Source: Clostridia bacterium
GTDB lineage: Bacteria > Bacillota > Clostridia > UMGS1810
Length of the DNA: 18,303 nucleotides
NCBI GenBank assembly: GCA_016293435.1
Contig: JAEDEG010000049.1
Location: 1-18,303, forward strand
Reading direction: 5' to 3'
Part shown: positions 5,434 through 14,077 of the stretch, in pieces
Layout of the letters: every line of letters begins with the position of its first letter
Position numbering within the stretch: position 1 is the stretch's first letter
Notes under the pieces: generated by a model
Told to the model about the DNA's origin: nothing
What the model saw: only the letters and a program-made list of their open reading frames with translations
Databases searched by the model: none
Position numbers and translations under genes: made by a program

Positions 5434-6795
5434 TTACCTTTTTTCAATCTCCACATACTGTCTTTCGTCCTGCACATTGATATATGACGGACGGATAATC
5501 TTACCGTTATTTTGAATTTCTTCTATACGGTGAGCACTCCAGCCCGCAATGCGCGCAATTGCAAAAAGCGGAGTATACAGCTCAATCGGAAGCTGAAGCG
5601 TTTTGTATATAAAACCGGAATAAAAATCCACATTTGGGCTTACACCCTTATATATTTTGCGCTTTTCGGCAATAATCTCAGGTGCAAATTTTGCAACTGT
5701 CTCATAAAGCTCAAAGTCTTCATCATGATGCTTGGCATGAGAAAGCTCCTTCGCGCAGATCTTTAATATATCTGCTCTGGGGTCGGATTTGGAATAAATG
5801 GCATGACCCATACCGTATACAAGACCGGCATTGTCAAAGGCTTCTTTATTGATCAGGCGTACAATATAGTCTTTTATCTGACCTTTGTCTTTTGTGTCTA
5901 TATTGGCTTTCATATCGTCAAACATCTGCACAACCTTTATGTTGGCACCGCCGTGACGGGGACCCTTTAGTGAACCGAGAGCCGCCGCAACCGATGAATA
6001 GGTATCGGTGCCGGCGGAGGTGACAACGTGAGTTGTAAAGGACGAATTGTTACCGCCGCCGTGCTCTGCATGGATAACAAGTGCAAGGTCAAGAATCTTT
6101 GCTTCAAGGTCGGTAAAGCCGCCCTCGCCTCTTAAGAGATGCAAAATGTTTTGAGCGGTGGAATATTTCTCTTTGGGAAGATGAATATTAAGGCTTTGCT
6201 CTTTATAGTAGTGTTGATAAGACTGATAGCCATATACTGCCAAAAGCGGAAATATCGATATCAGAAACATGCTCTGTCGGAGCACATTGGGTATGGAAAT
6301 ATCATCGGCATTGTCGTCATAAGCATATAGAGCGAGCACACATCTTGCAAGCATATTCATTAGGTCTTTGCCGGGAGCCTTCAGTATCATGTCTCTTACA
6401 AATGACGGCGGCAATGTGCGAATAGATGCCAGCGTATCCTGAAATTCGCAAAGCTCAGCTTTATTTGGAAGCTCCGAAAACAGAAGCAGATACACAATTT
6501 CTTCAAAGCCGAAGCGGTTGTCCTTTCTAAAGCCCCCCACCAGCTCTTTTATATTTATGCCGCGGTAAAACAGCTTACCGTCGCAGGGGATGGAATTGCC
6601 GTATTCATCTTTAGCTTTTGCAACTATGTTTGAAATTTCGGTAAGTCCCGTTACAACACCGTTGCCGTTTATGTCTCTGAGACCTCTTTTAACATCGTAC
6701 TTTGTATACATTTCGGGTTGAATCTGATTGTTTGCAGTTGATTTTTCTGCAAGGCGGTGAATATAGGGTGTAATTTCGGAATAAGATTTCTTCAT
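5434..6795 (-). CDS. Citrate synthase (citrate/2-methylcitrate synthase family)
   Basis: The 453-residue protein condenses acetyl-CoA with oxaloacetate, feeding 2-oxoglutarate and glutamate synthesis in anaerobes with a partial TCA cycle. The catalytic residues of the family are visible: His281 in GPRHGGAN, His331 in GMGHAIYSKSDPRA and Asp390 in SPNVDFYSGF. The substrate-binding segment HAEHGGGNNSSF lies at 242-253 and an Arg-containing W-S-A-H-R near 419-423. The N-terminal 40-60 residues, with YDVKRGLRDINGNGV, are typical of the clostridial type. The start has AAGGAGAT seven bases upstream. The gene lies 31 bases downstream of the stalk-domain protein gene with no terminator between, so they are probably co-transcribed. 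A methylcitrate role cannot be excluded, but no propionate genes are nearby. Confidence 0.93.
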   Translation of the reverse strand: MKKSYSEITPYIHRLAEKSTANNQIQPEMYTKYDVKRGLRDINGNGVVTGLTEISNIVAKAKDEYGNSIPCDGKLFYRGINIKELVGGFRKDNRFGFEEIVYLLLFSELPNKAELCEFQDTLASIRTLPPSFVRDMILKAPGKDLMNMLARCVLALYAYDDNADDISIPNVLRQSMFLISIFPLLAVYGYQSYQHYYKEQSLNIHLPKEKYSTAQNILHLLRGEGGFTDLEAKILDLALVIHAEHGGGNNSSFTTHVVTSAGTDTYSSVAAALGSLKGPRHGGANIKVVQMFDDMKANIDTKDKGQIKDYIVRLINKEAFDNAGLVYGMGHAIYSKSDPRADILKICAKELSHAKHHDEDFELYETVAKFAPEIIAEKRKIYKGVSPNVDFYSGFIYKTLQLPIELYTPLFAIARIAGWSAHRIEEIQNNGKIIRPSYINVQDERQYVEIEKR

Positions 6796-6826
6796 CTATT
6801 CATCTCCTTATAAAAATTTTTTATTG

Positions 6827-8782
6827 TCATTCTCCATAAAAATCACTGTAGTAATCGACATCTTCCATAGCATGAATACATGAGGGATTCTTTCTTTCAA
6901 AGTCTGCCGATTTTATTGTTGATGTAACTGTGGTGTTATCATCCTGTGAAACCTCATACACAAGGTTGATACGCTTTAGCTCAAATCCCAAAAGAGCCCC
7001 AACAGCCTTTTTGTCTATATATATTCTGCCTCCGGCATTAACTGCGGGCAAATCGGTAAGATAGCGGGCTCCGTTTACAAAAATTTCATTTGAGCCAACG
7101 GTAATAACAGCATTTTTTAAGCTTTCCGAGTCGGAATTGCAATTTATGGTTACAACGCCGTTATCATATGAAATGTCAAACCGCTGACCGGCATCATGGG
7201 AATAAACATAGTTATCTATAACCGAGCGAACGGCAAAATAGTCATTACATTCAAAATCGGGGTAATCCATGCTGAGCCACAGGTTCTGGAAGTGCTCACA
7301 GTTCCAAAAATTTTCATAATATTCAATATCATGTTCTTCATCACAAATCTCTTCGTCATACCAATTGTCTGCAAGTTCTTCACTTTTATCCGGCTCGGGA
7401 GAGCGGTCACGCCAGAGGTATGCATCTGTTGTGTTTTTTATAAGATTGGTTTCGGCATAGCTGATTTGCAGTTCAAAGAGTTTGGCAATCACGGTATTAT
7501 CCACATAAATATTATCATTTTTAACAATAACCGGGTTTGGGGCAGTGTATGATGTACCGTCAACCTCATAAACTGAAGAGCCGACTGTGAACGATGCAGT
7601 GTCAAAGGTTTCGCTATTGTTTGTGTCGATAAGGGTGATAACACCGTTGTCGTTGGAAAGATAATACTGAGCTGAGGCGCTCCTGATTGAACGCAGTACA
7701 TTGCCCAAAGGTACATAAAAGCTGTTGTCTGCCGCGGGAACATATTCACTGCAAAGTGACACACTGTCGTAGTACGGTTCATGATAGCCGCCAAAAACAT
7801 CATAATAATACGTTGAGTTTTCGCTGTCGAGATCGGGGAACGAAACTTCTACCTCTTTGTTTACATTGGTATAGGCAGCCGATTCTATAACCTCAAATCC
7901 GATTGTAACCGTTTCGTCTTTGCCGTTTGGCACATCAAATGCCATATTAACCACCGCGTCACATCCGCTTATGTCACCGTTTTTGTCGGCTGTATATTCG
8001 GAGGTTAAAGAAATTTTGCACATATTTAATAAGCTGTTGTAAATATCAGAAATATCCTCGGGTGACGGGATATTTTCGTCGGAAATTAAACCGCGGCTTT
8101 CGCCGATCACAAGCGACATTGTCTGCATCAAAAGCTTGTGAAACTGTTCTTCGGAAATTGTGATGACAGCCTTGTTGTCATTCTGTGAAACAGAGGAATT
8201 TGCCTTGTATATTTCTTTGAGCTTTGTCATGCAGGCGGTGATTGTTTCTTTGTTTACAAATTCTCTGCATTTTGCTGAAATTTCGCTTTTTTCCATGCCG
8301 CTCAGCAAGAGCTCCTCAACAGCATCAACAAATATGTATTTGCCTGATATCGGCGTTGAAAGCGCCAGCTTTATGACCGGGTTATTTTCGTCGGTAACAT
8401 CATATATGCCCCACATGCCAAGCTTCATTTGTGCATTTACCATAAGATTGCCGTTGAGCCTAAGGGGCACGGTCATGCTCATCTGCATGGCAAGTCTTAT
8501 GTCTGTGTAGTCATCATTGGCGGCAAAATCCATTGCTGCATCTGCATCGGTTTCAAAAAGGCCCCCAAAAAACAGCTCTCCGTCGAGAAAGGCTTGTGCC
8601 TCGGACAACTGCCCTATCTCATTTAGAAAATCAAGATTTTCACATTTAAGATTAACCTTCATCTGTGCAGAAAAGCTTTTCATCTCCGAAAACAGCATAT
8701 CATATACGTCGGCATGGACAGAGAATGAAAGCACCATCAAAAAGCATAGTACCATTGACATTAATTTTGTTGCTTTTTTCAT
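6827..8782 (-). CDS. Exported protein with two copper-amine-oxidase-like stalk domains
   Basis: The start at 8782 is chosen because AGAGGG lies six bases upstream and the protein then begins with a clear signal peptide (MKKATKL, hydrophobic 8-20, likely cleavage after SVHA near 24). An ATG 14 codons earlier lacks both. The 651-residue protein has a beta-rich region of unknown function (about 25-320). A stalk domain of PF07833 type follows (about 355-445: NSFYVPLGNVL, NGVITLID, VDGTSY, NIYVDNTVIAKLF), then an acidic, Trp-rich linker (460-510). A second stalk domain (about 515-610) carries GVVTINC, IFVNGARYLTD and GRIYIDKKAVGALLGFEL. Such domains are thought to act in cell-wall or extracellular binding. 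No sortase motif or lipobox is present. It probably stays at the cell surface or is secreted. Confidence 0.78.
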   Translation of the reverse strand: MKKATKLMSMVLCFLMVLSFSVHADVYDMLFSEMKSFSAQMKVNLKCENLDFLNEIGQLSEAQAFLDGELFFGGLFETDADAAMDFAANDDYTDIRLAMQMSMTVPLRLNGNLMVNAQMKLGMWGIYDVTDENNPVIKLALSTPISGKYIFVDAVEELLLSGMEKSEISAKCREFVNKETITACMTKLKEIYKANSSVSQNDNKAVITISEEQFHKLLMQTMSLVIGESRGLISDENIPSPEDISDIYNSLLNMCKISLTSEYTADKNGDISGCDAVVNMAFDVPNGKDETVTIGFEVIESAAYTNVNKEVEVSFPDLDSENSTYYYDVFGGYHEPYYDSVSLCSEYVPAADNSFYVPLGNVLRSIRSASAQYYLSNDNGVITLIDTNNSETFDTASFTVGSSVYEVDGTSYTAPNPVIVKNDNIYVDNTVIAKLFELQISYAETNLIKNTTDAYLWRDRSPEPDKSEELADNWYDEEICDEEHDIEYYENFWNCEHFQNLWLSMDYPDFECNDYFAVRSVIDNYVYSHDAGQRFDISYDNGVVTINCNSDSESLKNAVITVGSNEIFVNGARYLTDLPAVNAGGRIYIDKKAVGALLGFELKRINLVYEVSQDDNTTVTSTIKSADFERKNPSCIHAMEDVDYYSDFYGE

Positions 8783-8861
8783 ATAAAACCCTCTTTTCTT
8801 TAAAAAATATTTGAGCTGTTCCATATATAATTATATTGTTTTATAAATAGATTACAATACA

Positions 8862-8890
8862 ATTATAATAGAACAGCCCAATTTTGTCAA
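8862..8890 (-). promoter_or_regulatory. Consensus sigma-A promoter of the stalk protein / citrate synthase operon
   Basis: On the minus strand, TTGACA (8885-8890) and TATAAT (8862-8867) have exactly 17 bases between them, a full match to consensus. The transcript would begin about 75 bases before the ATG. Confidence 0.85.
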
Positions 8891-8930
8891 TATTCTCTTA
8901 CATATGTCGACAAATCAATGATATATAACT

Positions 8931-9010
8931 AAATTAAGATGTCCCCCGCCTCTATAGGCGGCGGGTGAAATCTTAATTTTTTCAGTGGGAGTTCAATCTC
9001 CCACTGAAAA
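8931..9010. repeat. Double-hairpin element downstream of clpC (terminator pair or IS200/IS605-type end remnant)
   Basis: The first hairpin is closed by AAATTAAGAT (8931-8940) with ATCTTAATTT (8970-8979) and contains an inner stem CCCGCC (8945-8950) with GGCGGG (8960-8965). The second is a perfect 13-bp stem (8979-8991 with 8998-9010) with loop TTCAAT. A run of T lies between them on the plus strand. On the minus strand, the direction of clpC, neither hairpin is followed by a clean T run, so a simple clpC terminator explains it poorly. The layout resembles subterminal hairpins of IS200/IS605 and related non-autonomous elements, but no transposase is present. Confidence 0.5.
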
Positions 9011-9049
9011 CGTTGAATGACGCAGCTTTGCCGCTTATTGAAATTACTG

Positions 9050-11485
9050 TCAGCAAACCACAATTTTTTCATCTTGGCAGTCAACGGTAATATTATCACC
9101 CTGAGAAAATCTACCGGTGAGTATTTCATCGGAGAGAAGGTCTTCTACCTTTGACTGAATTGCACGACGCAGAGGTCTTGCACCGTAGACCTCGTCAAAG
9201 CCTGCCTTGGCAAGATGCTCTATTGCCTTATCGGTAACAGTGAGCTTGTAGCCAAGCTGTTCGATTCGGGAATAAAGCGAGGATACCATAATCTTTGCAA
9301 TTTCTTTGATATCGTCACTTGTGAGCTTGCGGAAAACTATGGTTTCGTCAATTCGATTGAGCAGTTCGGGTCGGAACACATTTTTGAGCTCTCCGAGCAC
9401 CTTTGACTTTATGGTTTCATAATCACTGTCGCCGCTGTCTGCCGAGGTGCCGAAACCAAGTGAGGATTTAGTCTTTTCGGTAATCATGCGCGCACCGATG
9501 TTGGAGGTCATAATGATAACTGTGTTTTTGAAATCTACTTTTCTGCCTTGAGAATCGGTGAGAATACCATCGTCCAAAATCTGCAGAAGAATATTGAACA
9601 CATCGGGGTGGGCTTTTTCGATTTCATCAAACAGAACCACGGAATAGGGCTTTCTTCTGACCTTTTCGGTAAGCTGACCTCCCTCCTCGTAGCCAACAAA
9701 GCCCGGAGGTGAACCAACAAGACGCGATACGTTGTGCTTGTCCATATATTCACTCATATCAATGCGGATTATGGCATTTTCGTCACCGAAAACCGCCTCG
9801 GCAAGTGCCTTACAAAGTTCGGTTTTACCAACGCCTGTAGGACCTAAGAATATAAATGATCCGGTGGGACGCTTGGGGTCTTTGAGACCTACCCTGCCGC
9901 GGCGTATAGCTCTGGCAACGGCACTCACTGCCTCATCCTGACCTACCACACGTTTGTGGAGAATTTCTTCCATGTTCTTTAAACGTTCCTGCTCATCGGC
10001 AGCAAGCTTTTTGACCGGTATGCCGGTCCAGTCGGCAATGATGTCGCAAATATCATCCTCTGTTACCAAGAGCTCTTCTTTGGAATTGTTCTTTTCCCAT
10101 TCTGATTTGCGTGCTTCAAGCTCCTTCCTGATTTTTTCTTCTTCGTCTCTGAGAGAGGCAGCTGCTTCAAATTCCTGCTTTTCGATGGATTCTCTCTTTT
10201 TGGATGAAATTTCCTTGAGCTTTTCCTCCACATCTTTAATATCAGGCGGAGCGGTAAAGGCTTTTATCCTGATTTTTGACGATGCCTCGTCGATAAGGTC
10301 AATTGCCTTGTCGGGCAGATAGCGATCGGTAATATATCTTGCAGAGAGCTTTGCCGCCGCTTCAAGAGCGGAATCCAAAATTGTAACCTTATGATGCGCT
10401 TCGTATTTATCTCTGATGCCCTTTAATATTTCGAGGGTTTCGTCAACTGTGGGCTCACCAACCGTTACAGGCTGGAAACGGCGTTCCAATGCCGCATCCT
10501 TTTCGATATTTTTGCGGTATTCGTCGAGAGTTGTGGCACCGATAAGCTGCATCTCGCCTCTTGCAAGGAGAGGCTTTAATATATTTGCCGCATCCATTGC
10601 ACCTTCTGCCGCACCTGCGCCTATGAGGGTGTGAACTTCATCTATAAAAAGGATTATGTTTGAATCCTTTCGGACTTCGTCAAGTGCTTTTTTGATTCGT
10701 TCTTCAAATTCACCTCTGTATTTGGTGCCTGCAATCATGGCAGACAAATCCAACGAAAAAATCTTTTTGTTCTTTAAAATTTCGGGTATTTCGCCTGAGG
10801 CAATCTTTTGGGCAAGCCCTTCTGCAACAGCTGTTTTTCCGACGCCGGGCTCGCCTATGAGGCAAGGGTTGTTCTTGGTACGTCTGGAAAGAATTTGGAC
10901 AACTCTTTCAATTTCCTTGTCTCTGCCGACAATGGGGTCAAATTTACCCTCTTTTGCCATGCGGGTAAGGTCGGTACCAAACTGAGAAAGGCTCTTTGAT
11001 ACATCGGAGCCGCTGTTATAATAAGGCTGACCGCCGCCTGCTATGCCCTGACCTTCGCCGGAGAACATTTTGTTTGCCAGCTCTCCCGCATCAATATCAA
11101 ATTCTGATAAAATACGCGCACCCACACTTTGACCTTCTCGGAGCACAGCAATTATTATATGCTCGGGAGCAATAAGCATGGACCCCAATTTTTTTGCTTC
11201 GTTGAAGCTCATTTCAAGTATGGTTTTGCATCTGGGGGTGAGAGGCAAAGACGAGCCTATCACACTCATAGAGGCATTGGGCGGCGAGAGCTCTGCTATT
11301 TTGGAAACAAAAGCTTCATAGCTTACACCGCAATCGGCAAGTGCCGAAGCGGCACGCGAAGAGCCGTCTTTTAGTATGCCTGCGATTATATGTTCACTTC
11401 CCACAAAGGTATATCCCATCTCTCTTGCTGTTTCGTGGGCAAAGCGCAAAGAGGCGCGAGATTGTTCTGTAAATCTTGAATCCAT
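9050..11485 (-). CDS. clpC: ATP-dependent Clp unfoldase ClpC
   Basis: The 811-residue protein has the full ClpC layout. The double Clp N-domain (about 1-145) binds adaptors and arginine-phosphorylated substrates. The first AAA+ module has Walker A GEPGVGKT (211-218) and Walker B ILFIDEVH (278-285). A middle region with a UVR-like coiled coil lies near 433-458, and the second AAA+ module has GPTGVGKT (548-555) and VVLFDEIE (616-623). The LGF tripeptide near 676-678 is in the position that docks on ClpP. ClpC unfolds damaged proteins and feeds them to ClpP, which is not encoded here. It is the last gene of the ctsR operon, 58 bases after mcsB, with AAGGAAAG before the start. Expression should follow CtsR. 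Confidence 0.97.
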   Translation of the reverse strand: MDSRFTEQSRASLRFAHETAREMGYTFVGSEHIIAGILKDGSSRAASALADCGVSYEAFVSKIAELSPPNASMSVIGSSLPLTPRCKTILEMSFNEAKKLGSMLIAPEHIIIAVLREGQSVGARILSEFDIDAGELANKMFSGEGQGIAGGGQPYYNSGSDVSKSLSQFGTDLTRMAKEGKFDPIVGRDKEIERVVQILSRRTKNNPCLIGEPGVGKTAVAEGLAQKIASGEIPEILKNKKIFSLDLSAMIAGTKYRGEFEERIKKALDEVRKDSNIILFIDEVHTLIGAGAAEGAMDAANILKPLLARGEMQLIGATTLDEYRKNIEKDAALERRFQPVTVGEPTVDETLEILKGIRDKYEAHHKVTILDSALEAAAKLSARYITDRYLPDKAIDLIDEASSKIRIKAFTAPPDIKDVEEKLKEISSKKRESIEKQEFEAAASLRDEEEKIRKELEARKSEWEKNNSKEELLVTEDDICDIIADWTGIPVKKLAADEQERLKNMEEILHKRVVGQDEAVSAVARAIRRGRVGLKDPKRPTGSFIFLGPTGVGKTELCKALAEAVFGDENAIIRIDMSEYMDKHNVSRLVGSPPGFVGYEEGGQLTEKVRRKPYSVVLFDEIEKAHPDVFNILLQILDDGILTDSQGRKVDFKNTVIIMTSNIGARMITEKTKSSLGFGTSADSGDSDYETIKSKVLGELKNVFRPELLNRIDETIVFRKLTSDDIKEIAKIMVSSLYSRIEQLGYKLTVTDKAIEHLAKAGFDEVYGARPLRRAIQSKVEDLLSDEILTGRFSQGDNITVDCQDEKIVVC

Positions 11486-11543
11486 AATACATCTTTCCTT
11501 TCTATATTATATTGGGGTAAAGAGGTCTGAATACTGCTGTATA

Positions 11544-12551
11544 TTAAAATGCTTTTCTTATCATTTCGGCGCGGGTCACATCTCTATCGGTTGCTGTGGC
11601 ACATTTGAGATCTGCGCTTATATGTGCCGGTGACGCCGTTATCATAATGTTATTAAGTACGGTATAGTCTGTGTCGTCTATAAATCCGAGACTAAGCCCC
11701 AAACGAACATCGGATAAAAGCTCCATCATCTCTTTGCTCTGCATTATGCGGGCTGATTTTAATATTGCGTAGGAACGGAGAATTTTGTCTTCCAGAACAA
11801 TTCCGTTCTTTTCGGAAAGCTTGGTCTGAAGCTCACGCTCCTTGGCAATAACGCTCGAAATTGCTTCGCTGACTGCCGAGGCTATTTCATTTTCGGAGCG
11901 TCCGAGGGTGGTCTGGTTGGAAATCTGGAAAATGTTTCCTACAGATTTTGTGCCTTCTCCATACATACCTCTTACGGTGATACCGAGCTTGCCGAGTGTG
12001 GCAAATATGCTGTCGGCGGCTCCTGACATAACCGTTGCGGGAAGATGGAGCATATAGGATATTCTCATACCTGTGCCCACATTGGTGAGACAGGAGGTGA
12101 GATAACCGTATTTTTCGTGCATTGCATAGTCAAGTCTTTCGGAAAGGTAGTCGTCTACTCTGCCGATAAGCTCCAGTGCCTTCTGAGCCTCAAAGCCCGG
12201 ATATATGCACTGAATGCGGATGTGGTCTTCTTCATTTACCATTATGCTCACAAGCTCATCCTCGCTGATATATGCAACGCAGGGCTGCTTTGATTTTGCT
12301 ATCGCAGGGCTTATAAAACGTTCTTCAACCAGTTTTTGCTTTTCGGCATCGGCAAGGGAAGGAATATCAATTTTGGTAAAGGTGTAGTTCATTTCTCCCA
12401 ATGCACTATCTACCAGAGAAATTACTCTTAAAGCGTCATCATCGGTCATCTTACCCGGGAAAGCTATACCCTTAAGATTACGCGCCAGGCGTATGCGTGT
12501 GCTGAGCACAACATCATTTTGGGAACCGGAGTCGGTAAACCATTTAGCCAT
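11544..12551 (-). CDS. mcsB: Protein-arginine kinase McsB
   Basis: The kinase marks arginines of misfolded proteins for ClpC. It belongs to the phosphagen kinase family: STRIRLARN near 17-25, NEEDHIRIQ at 106-114, the catalytic-Cys segment SCLTNVGTGMR at 153-163 and RGMYGEGT near 194-201. At the C-terminus, RDVTRA matches the RDxxRA motif that senses phosphoarginine and controls the enzyme. The start is placed at 12551 (MAKWFTD) because GGGAGG lies nine bases before it; an ATG three codons earlier directly abuts that site. This start overlaps the end of mcsA by eight bases, which suggests translational coupling. The length (335 residues) is slightly below that of the Bacillus enzyme (about 360). 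Confidence 0.95.
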   Translation of the reverse strand: MAKWFTDSGSQNDVVLSTRIRLARNLKGIAFPGKMTDDDALRVISLVDSALGEMNYTFTKIDIPSLADAEKQKLVEERFISPAIAKSKQPCVAYISEDELVSIMVNEEDHIRIQCIYPGFEAQKALELIGRVDDYLSERLDYAMHEKYGYLTSCLTNVGTGMRISYMLHLPATVMSGAADSIFATLGKLGITVRGMYGEGTKSVGNIFQISNQTTLGRSENEIASAVSEAISSVIAKERELQTKLSEKNGIVLEDKILRSYAILKSARIMQSKEMMELLSDVRLGLSLGFIDDTDYTVLNNIMITASPAHISADLKCATATDRDVTRAEMIRKAF

Positions 12552-13053
12552 TATTCTCATCCTCCCTTTTTTCGTATTCTTTGATCTTGTCGCGGATAAC
12601 TGCCGCCTGCTCGTAGTTTTCGTCTATTATGGCGCGCTTGAGTTCTTCTTTGAGATTTCTGATTGTGTTTTCGCGTTCAATTTTTTTGCCGTCGGCTCCG
12701 CTTAGCTTGCCTTTATGCACGGTTGAGGGCTGAATTTTAGCAAGCATCGCCTCTATGGGCTGTGCAAAAACCTCATAGCACTTGTCGCATCCGAGAAATC
12801 CTGTGCGCCGCACACTGTCGAAAGAGGTGGAGCATGAGGGACATTTTAAGCTTGCAGGAGATGAAGATACCGTCTTTGGCACTGAAAAAAAATCGCCGAA
12901 AATGCTGCCAATATTAAAGAAGCTTTCGTTATCTTTAATATAGCCAAGCTCTCTGGCACACTCCGTACACAGATGAATCTCGGTAAACTTTCCACCGTTT
13001 ACCTGCTTGTAGTGAAAATTGGCATCCTTTATGCCACAGTTGGAACATAACAT
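12544..13053 (-). CDS. mcsA: McsA, zinc-binding activator of McsB
   Basis: The 169-residue protein has four CxxC pairs (C3/C6, C29/C32, C71/C74, C89/C92), enough for two zinc sites, and a C-terminal UVR domain (about 128-162, NLKEELKRAIIDENYEQAAVIRD). McsA binds and activates the arginine kinase McsB and helps inactivate CtsR under stress. The start has AAGGAGGT seven bases upstream. It follows ctsR after 13 bases and overlaps mcsB. The UVR domain echoes that in ClpC, in line with their shared complex. Confidence 0.95.
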   Translation of the reverse strand: MLCSNCGIKDANFHYKQVNGGKFTEIHLCTECARELGYIKDNESFFNIGSIFGDFFSVPKTVSSSPASLKCPSCSTSFDSVRRTGFLGCDKCYEVFAQPIEAMLAKIQPSTVHKGKLSGADGKKIERENTIRNLKEELKRAIIDENYEQAAVIRDKIKEYEKREDENNG

Positions 13054-13066
13054 AATAATTACCTCC

Positions 13067-13516
13067 TTATATAAACATTAACAATAAATTTTTAAATATA
13101 CTTGCTCTTACACGGTTTTTGAGTGCTCCGTCTGCTATGGGCGAAAGCGAATTGTTGGAACAAGCATTTAAAATGAGCTTTGACTGTTCTTCGTTCAGAG
13201 TTTCATTTACATACAAAGTCTTAACAAGAGCCTCGGCTGTCATAACATCGAGTGAATCTCCAACACTGGAGAGGATGTGGCGTATACCGTCGTTGCGGTT
13301 CATGGCAACTCTGGTGATTTTGATGTGACCGCCGCCACCGCGCCGGCTTTCCACTATATATCCCCTCTCGGTGGTAAACCTTGTTTGTATAACATAGTTT
13401 ATCTGGCTGGGAACACAGTTGAAATATCCGGCAAGCTCGTTTCGCTTGAGCTCAATGCTGTTTTCATCATCAAAAAGCTCACGGATGAAATTCTCAATTA
13501 CGTCACTCATTTTCAT
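13067..13516 (-). CDS. ctsR: Class III heat-shock repressor CtsR
   Basis: The start is placed at the ATG at 13516 (MKMSDVIENFIRELF), with AGGGG eight bases upstream; a GTG three codons earlier overlaps that site. The resulting 149 residues comprise an N-terminal winged helix (ELKRNELAGYFNCVPSQINYV, about 23-43) and a beta-wing with the glycine loop SRRGGGGHIKI (57-67), the loop known in CtsR as the heat sensor. A C-terminal helical dimer domain follows. CtsR represses clp genes at normal temperature and is released by heat and McsA/McsB. It is the first gene of the operon and should repress its own promoter through the operator just upstream. Confidence 0.95.
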   Translation of the reverse strand: MKMSDVIENFIRELFDDENSIELKRNELAGYFNCVPSQINYVIQTRFTTERGYIVESRRGGGGHIKITRVAMNRNDGIRHILSSVGDSLDVMTAEALVKTLYVNETLNEEQSKLILNACSNNSLSPIADGALKNRVRASIFKNLLLMFI

Positions 13517-13565
13517 AATAATCACCCCTATTTCCGGTGTTTAAAACCTTTTTTATAAATTAGAC

Positions 13566-13582
13566 TTTGACTTTCTTTGACC
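13566..13582 (-). promoter_or_regulatory. CtsR operator
   Basis: On the minus strand the site reads GGTCAAA-GAA-AGTCAAA, an exact fit to the CtsR heptad repeat (RGTCAAA, three-base spacer with central A, RGTCAAA). It lies just downstream of the predicted transcription start, so bound CtsR would block RNA polymerase. I see only one such box here. Confidence 0.92.
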
Positions 13583-13592
13583 TTGTGAGTGT

Positions 13593-13621
13593 ATTATACA
13601 CCGAAATTTTTAATTTGTCAA
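13593..13621 (-). promoter_or_regulatory. Consensus sigma-A promoter of the ctsR operon
   Basis: On the minus strand, TTGACA (13616-13621) and TATAAT (13593-13598) have a 17-base spacer, a perfect consensus match. Its strength fits a promoter held down by a repressor. Confidence 0.9.
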
Positions 13622-14077
13622 GTCTTTTTTTAAAAATTTTTCAAAAAATTTTATGCATTGTCCAAACCCCACTCAAACCGCGGTTTTCGACAAATTTATG
13701 CAAAAAACCAGTTATTATGCAAAACCGTCAAACCCTTGCCGCATCTGCATTTCGGCATTTTCCAAGAAATTAATATTCTTTTTTTACAAATAAAAATTTT
13801 GAGCAAAAATTTTTTGTTTTTTTGTGCAAAAAACACATTGATTTCAAGGCGGAATTGTGAGCAAAAATTTTGACGAAACAACTCGAATTTTAGTGTGGAA
13901 AAGCCCTCAAAGCCTTGCTTTTACAACAAAAAATGTGTGGATAACTTTGTGGATATGTGGATATTCGGGGCAGTTTTTAGAGGTTTTTTTCTTATGAAAA
14001 TCAAATTTTTTTGTCGGAAAATAAAAAAATTTGACTTTTTTAAATTCAAGATAAACATATAAAAAATTATATTTGCC
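13622..14077. other. AT-rich gene-free region with a DnaA-box cluster (candidate replication origin or DnaA-binding locus)
   Basis: About 450 bp without a credible gene lies between divergent operons. On the minus strand it contains one perfect DnaA box TTATCCACA (13936-13944), two copies of ATATCCACA (13948-13956 and 13956-13964) and TTTTCCACA (13894-13902). On the plus strand, two copies of TTATGCAAA (13696-13704 and 13715-13723) are one mismatch away from consensus. GAGCAAAAATTTT occurs at 13801-13813 and 13859-13871. A very AT-rich segment (about 13980-14070) follows the cluster and could act as an unwinding element. The boxes are seen; origin function is inferred. No dnaA or dnaN gene is in view. 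Confidence 0.45.

Noticed and set aside
7196..7552. Open plus-strand frame of 118 codons opposite the stalk protein gene
   Set aside because: It lies antisense to a well-supported gene, has no ribosome binding site or recognisable domain, and reads as a shadow frame.
8783..8824. Fourteen-codon N-terminal extension of the stalk protein starting at 8824
   Set aside because: The later ATG at 8782 has a ribosome binding site and begins a normal signal peptide; the extension has neither and would bury the signal sequence.
10920..10945. Single GGTCAAA heptads inside clpC and elsewhere (for example 17703-17716, 14028-14036) as extra CtsR sites
   Set aside because: Each lacks the second heptad at the three-base spacing; isolated heptads occur by chance in AT-rich sequence.
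9535..11633. Several open plus-strand frames opposite clpC
   Set aside because: All are low-complexity Ser/Phe-rich antisense frames within a gene of certain identity.
13567..13881. Short open frames in the AT-rich region between the divergent operons
   Set aside because: They overlap the ctsR promoter and operator or run through A/T tracts, have no ribosome binding site, and give low-complexity Phe/Lys-rich products.
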